From Aidingimonas lacisalsi (GTDB taxonomy: Bacteria > Pseudomonadota > Gammaproteobacteria > Pseudomonadales > Halomonadaceae): a stretch of DNA of 64,000 nt. Positions 61,200-64,000 of this stretch are shown piece by piece; the stretch's first letter is position 1, and every line of letters begins with the position of its first letter. Location of the stretch: contig NZ_VRYH01000004.1 of the NCBI RefSeq assembly GCF_008079445.1, positions 62,001 to 126,000 on the forward strand. Direction: 5' to 3'. The notes below the pieces were generated by a model. It was not told the DNA's origin. It was given only the letters and a program-made list of their open reading frames with translations, and ran no database searches. The translations under genes and the position numbers were made by a program.

Positions 61200-61222
61200 T
61201 CTACATTATCTCAAAATGTAGA
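61200..61222. promoter_or_regulatory. Dyad upstream of gcdH
   Basis: TCTACATT (61200-61207), seven-base spacer, AATGTAGA (61215-61222) is a perfect 8-bp inverted repeat, 17 bases before the gcdH ATG. It has the shape of a LysR-type or MerR-type operator. In Pseudomonas a LysR protein (GcdR) controls glutarate genes; no such gene is in the window. Confidence 0.45.
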
Positions 61223-61238
61223 AATTTTGGAGCCTGCC

Positions 61239-62417
61239 ATGAGTCAGATTACACCGATGACCTGGGACGACCCGTTCCGTTTGGTCGATCAGCTCGACGA
61301 AGAGGAACGGATGGTCCAGCAGACGGCGCGGGGGTATTGCCAGGATAAGCTATTACCCCGTGTGCTCGAGGCCAATCGCCATGAGCATTTCGATCGTGAG
61401 ATCCTCAACGAAATGGGGGAGTTGGGACTGCTTGGCGCTACTATTGCCGGGTATGGCTGCGCCGGGCTCAACTATGTGAGTTATGGTCTGATCGCTCGCG
61501 AAGTCGAGCGCGTCGATTCCGGTTACCGTAGCGCCATGAGTGTTCAATCGAGCCTGGTGATGTACCCCATCCATGCTTTCGGCAGTGAGGCGCAGCGAGA
61601 TACCTACCTGCCAAAACTGGCGAGTGGCGAATGGGTCGGCTGCTTCGGGCTGACCGAGCCGGATCATGGTTCTGACCCTGGTGGTATGTCGACACGCGCA
61701 CGACGGACCGAGTCGGGATGGCGGCTGAATGGTGCCAAGACCTGGATCACCAACTCGCCGATCGCCGATGTGTTCGTGGTCTGGGCGCGTGATGAAGAGG
61801 ATATCCTGCGCGGTTTCATCCTCGAGAAGGGCATGAAGGGCCTCAGCGCTCCCAAGATCGATGGCAAGTTCAGTCTGCGTGCGTCGATTACCGGTCAGAT
61901 CGTCATGGAGGACGTCGAGGTCGGCGATGAACAACGGTTACCCAATGTGCAGGGCTTCAAGGGACCCTTTTCATGCTTGAACCGGGCCCGCTATGGCATC
62001 GCCTGGGGCAGCATGGGAGCGGCAGAGGCCTGCTGGCATGCCGCGCGTGAGTATACGCTGGAGCGCAAGCAATTCGGGCGGCCGCTCGCTGCCAATCAGT
62101 TGATCCAGAAAAAGCTGGCAGATATGCAAACCGAAATCGCCCTGGGGCTTCAGGCTGCATTACGTGTGGGGCGAATGATTGATGATGACCAGCTCGTGCC
62201 CGAGACGATTTCGCTGATCAAGCGTAACAATTGTGGCAAGGCGCTGGATGTGGCGCGTGCCGCACGCGATATGCATGGCGGTAACGGCATTTCCGATGAG
62301 TATCATGTCATTCGTCATGTCATGAATCTTGAAGCGGTCAATACCTACGAAGGGACCCATGATATCCATGCGTTGATCCTTGGGCGCGCCCAGACTGGCA
62401 TTCAAGCCTTTTCCTGA
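61239..62417 (+). CDS. gcdH: Glutaryl-CoA dehydrogenase
   Basis: GCDH oxidises and decarboxylates glutaryl-CoA to crotonyl-CoA in lysine/glutarate degradation, passing electrons to ETF. From the ATG at 61239 (GGAG site) it has 392 residues. FAD/substrate motifs are [32 protein letters not shown] and [18 protein letters not shown], with the catalytic glutamate in [10 protein letters not shown] near the end. An in-frame TTG 12 bases upstream is unlikely. A CoA-transferase follows. Confidence 0.95.
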   Translation: MSQITPMTWDDPFRLVDQLDEEERMVQQTARGYCQDKLLPRVLEANRHEHFDREILNEMGELGLLGATIAGYGCAGLNYVSYGLIAREVERVDSGYRSAMSVQSSLVMYPIHAFGSEAQRDTYLPKLASGEWVGCFGLTEPDHGSDPGGMSTRARRTESGWRLNGAKTWITNSPIADVFVVWARDEEDILRGFILEKGMKGLSAPKIDGKFSLRASITGQIVMEDVEVGDEQRLPNVQGFKGPFSCLNRARYGIAWGSMGAAEACWHAAREYTLERKQFGRPLAANQLIQKKLADMQTEIALGLQAALRVGRMIDDDQLVPETISLIKRNNCGKALDVARAARDMHGGNGISDEYHVIRHVMNLEAVNTYEGTHDIHALILGRAQTGIQAFS

Positions 62418-62571
62418 GATCTGTTGAACGCTCGACGAGCTATGGGTGGATATCAGTCATGAGACAGCGAAAGACTGCAACCAATGGGGACCGTGAGCCG
62501 ATTGATGACGGCGTATGCGTGAGTTCGGTCATTGTTCATACAGCGCGTAGTCAGACCGATGGGAGACAGTC

Positions 62572-63777
62572 ATGACACATCCTCTGGAAGGGAGGTTGGT
62601 GCTGGACATGTCACGAGTGTTGGCCGGTCCGTGGGCGGGACAGATGCTGGCGGACCTTGGCGCTCGGGTCATCAAGATCGAGCGTCCCGAACGAGGTGAC
62701 GATACGCGTAGTTGGGGGCCGCCCTGGCTGGAAGATGCCGTCAATGATGTCCATGAGGCCGCGTATTACCTGTGCGCCAACCGGGGGAAACAGTCGCTGG
62801 CCATCGATATCGCCGATCCGCGTGGACAGGCATTGATTCGCCGGCTGGCCGAACAAGCCGATATCCTGATTGAAAACTTCAAGGTTGGCGGGCTGGAACG
62901 TTACGGCTTGGACTATGCCTCCTTGGCCAAGCGCAATCCGGGGCTGATCGGGTGCTCGATCACCGGGTTCGGCCAGGATGGTCCGTATGCCCAGCGTGCT
63001 GGCTACGACTTCATGATCCAGGCCATGGGCGGCTTGATGAGCGTTACCGGCGACCCCGATGGCATGCCGATGAAAACCGGCGTCGCCATCACCGATGTCA
63101 TGACTGGCTTGTATGCTGCCATTGGCGTACTGGCGGCATTGGATGAGCGCGGCCGTACGGGGCGAGGGCGATACATCGACCTGTCTCTGCTGGATGTGCA
63201 GGTCGCGACGCTGGCCAATCAGTCACTCAATGCCCTGGTGGGGCATCGGGATCCCGACCGTCATGGCAATGCGCATCCCAACATCGTGCCGTATCAGGCA
63301 TTTGCCTGCAGCGATGGCTATTTAGTGTTGACGGTCGGCAACGACACGCAATTTGCACGCTTGGCGGATCTGCTGAAGCATCCGGAGTGGAGCGACGACG
63401 AGGCCTATGCAACCAACGCGGCACGCGTCGCGCACCGGGATCGATTGGTGCCGATGATCGCCGAGTGTCTTGCCGAGCGTGGGCGCGATGCATGGTTGGC
63501 AGAGTTCGAACGCCACGGCATTCCAGCGGGGCCGATCAACACGATTACGGAGGCGCTTCACGATGCTCAGGTCAGCCACCGCGGCATGGTGACGACGCTG
63601 ATGCGTGACGGTGTCGCTATCCCTCAAGTGGCCAATCCGCTCAGGTTCGATGGCGAGTCGAGAACCAGTCGGCGTCCGCCGCCGGCATTGGGCCAGGATA
63701 GCGATGCCGTCCTGGCAGGGATGGGATTGTCGGAAGCACAAATTGCCGAACTGCGTGAGCAGGGCATCGTGTCATGA
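62572..63777 (+). CDS. Family III CoA-transferase, probably succinyl-CoA:glutarate
   Basis: The 401-residue CaiB/BaiF-type CoA-transferase has VLDMSRVLAGPWAGQMLADLGARVIKIERP and the catalytic Asp146 in GYDFMIQAMGG. It follows gcdH by about 150 bases, as in Pseudomonas where the pair handles glutarate, so it most likely moves CoA from succinyl-CoA to glutarate; the substrate is inferred from context. GGGAGA precedes the ATG. Confidence 0.85.
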   Translation: MTHPLEGRLVLDMSRVLAGPWAGQMLADLGARVIKIERPERGDDTRSWGPPWLEDAVNDVHEAAYYLCANRGKQSLAIDIADPRGQALIRRLAEQADILIENFKVGGLERYGLDYASLAKRNPGLIGCSITGFGQDGPYAQRAGYDFMIQAMGGLMSVTGDPDGMPMKTGVAITDVMTGLYAAIGVLAALDERGRTGRGRYIDLSLLDVQVATLANQSLNALVGHRDPDRHGNAHPNIVPYQAFACSDGYLVLTVGNDTQFARLADLLKHPEWSDDEAYATNAARVAHRDRLVPMIAECLAERGRDAWLAEFERHGIPAGPINTITEALHDAQVSHRGMVTTLMRDGVAIPQVANPLRFDGESRTSRRPPPALGQDSDAVLAGMGLSEAQIAELREQGIVS

Positions 63778-63798
63778 TGTCGATGTGGCGGACAGCGC

Positions 63799-64000
63799 TC
63801 AATGGGGAGAAAAGCGTCTATGCAGACCGGTTTCGGCAATCATGCGGGTCGATATCTCCTCGATCGAGAAGCGGGTGGTATCGATGTAAGGAATGTGTAG
63901 ATGGCGATACAGCGTTTCCACCTGCTGGATTTCCTGCATGCATTGGTCCATTGAGCAGTAACGGCTGTTCGGGCGACGTTCGCTGCGTATGGCGGCGAGC
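63799..64000 (-). CDS. ppsR: PpsR, PEP synthase regulatory kinase/phosphatase, C-terminal part
   Basis: A leftward frame enters from the right edge and ends with TGA at 63799. Its last residues include NSRYCSMDQCMQEIQQVE-like, DTTRFSIEEISTRMIAETGLHRR, matching the C-terminus of the bifunctional PSRP proteins (E. coli: STNYSVEEIATKILD...). These ADP-dependent kinases/phosphatases inactivate and reactivate PEP synthase. Start and ATP loop lie outside the window. Confidence 0.8.
   Translation of the reverse strand, partial: LAAIRSERRPNSRYCSMDQCMQEIQQVETLYRHLHIPYIDTTRFSIEEISTRMIAETGLHRRFSPH

Noticed and set aside
62459-62575. 38-codon frame between gcdH and the CoA-transferase gene
   Set aside because: No ribosome site, no recognisable composition or motif, and it ends over the next start codon.

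Overview
The window reads as one continuous stretch of gammaproteobacterial chromosome with no phage, transposon or CRISPR. Gene order and protein type suggest Halomonadaceae (Halomonas or a close relative). The supporting signs are Pseudomonas-like blocks (rlmH-mrdA-rodA-mltB-rlpA-dacA-ybeD-lipB-lipA; pycR/pycAB; lexA/psrA/nagZ; gcdH plus a CoA-transferase), acidic proteins and a high-GC coding bias. This placement is inference from family knowledge; no database was searched. All genes look intact except the two cut by the window edges (rlmH on the left, ppsR on the right).

Layout. 0-9 kb: cell elongation and peptidoglycan genes (PBP2, RodA, MltB, RlpA, DacA), then the lipoate genes ybeD-lipB-lipA. 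9-16 kb: a LysR regulator divergent from two-subunit pyruvate carboxylase, then a DUF3141 protein resembling PHA synthase. 16-24 kb: purMN divergent from a PerM-type permease and hda, then a lipoprotein/diguanylate cyclase pair, fumC and a membrane-anchored EEP hydrolase. 24-26.5 kb: glpR and glpK. 26.5-30.2 kb: two identical tRNA-Val genes, then a leftward methionine operon metN-metI-metQ-msrC. Its leader carries what I read as a SAM-II riboswitch followed by an intrinsic terminator. 30.4-35 kb: ribE and a nucleobase salvage cluster (purine permease, apt, gpt, ung, upp). 35.3-43.2 kb: a glycerol ABC transporter operon glpSTPQUV with glpD, sitting between upp and uraA. 45.3-50 kb: a tightly coupled molybdenum cofactor operon mobA-mobB-moeA-moaCD-moaE-moaA in which MoaC and MoaD are one polypeptide. 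50-64 kb: a small H-NS-like protein, an RNase J-type nuclease, purU, the SOS pair lexA-dinB, psrA, an L,D-transpeptidase, nagZ, an MscS channel, hpt, a LiuR-type regulator divergent from a 3-hydroxyisobutyryl-CoA hydrolase, glutaryl-CoA dehydrogenase with its probable CoA-transferase, and the end of ppsR.

How the parts fit. Glycerol enters by the ABC system, is phosphorylated by GlpK and oxidised by GlpD. GlpR probably controls both loci, because the same 11-base motif lies upstream of glpK and of glpS. Methionine import and repair of free methionine sulfoxide share one transcript that SAM would switch off. The most interesting items are the riboswitch, the MoaC-MoaD fusion, the complementary degenerate ATP sites of GlpS and GlpT, the C-D-H triad in DUF3141, and a set of perfect hairpins lacking a U tract at gene ends.
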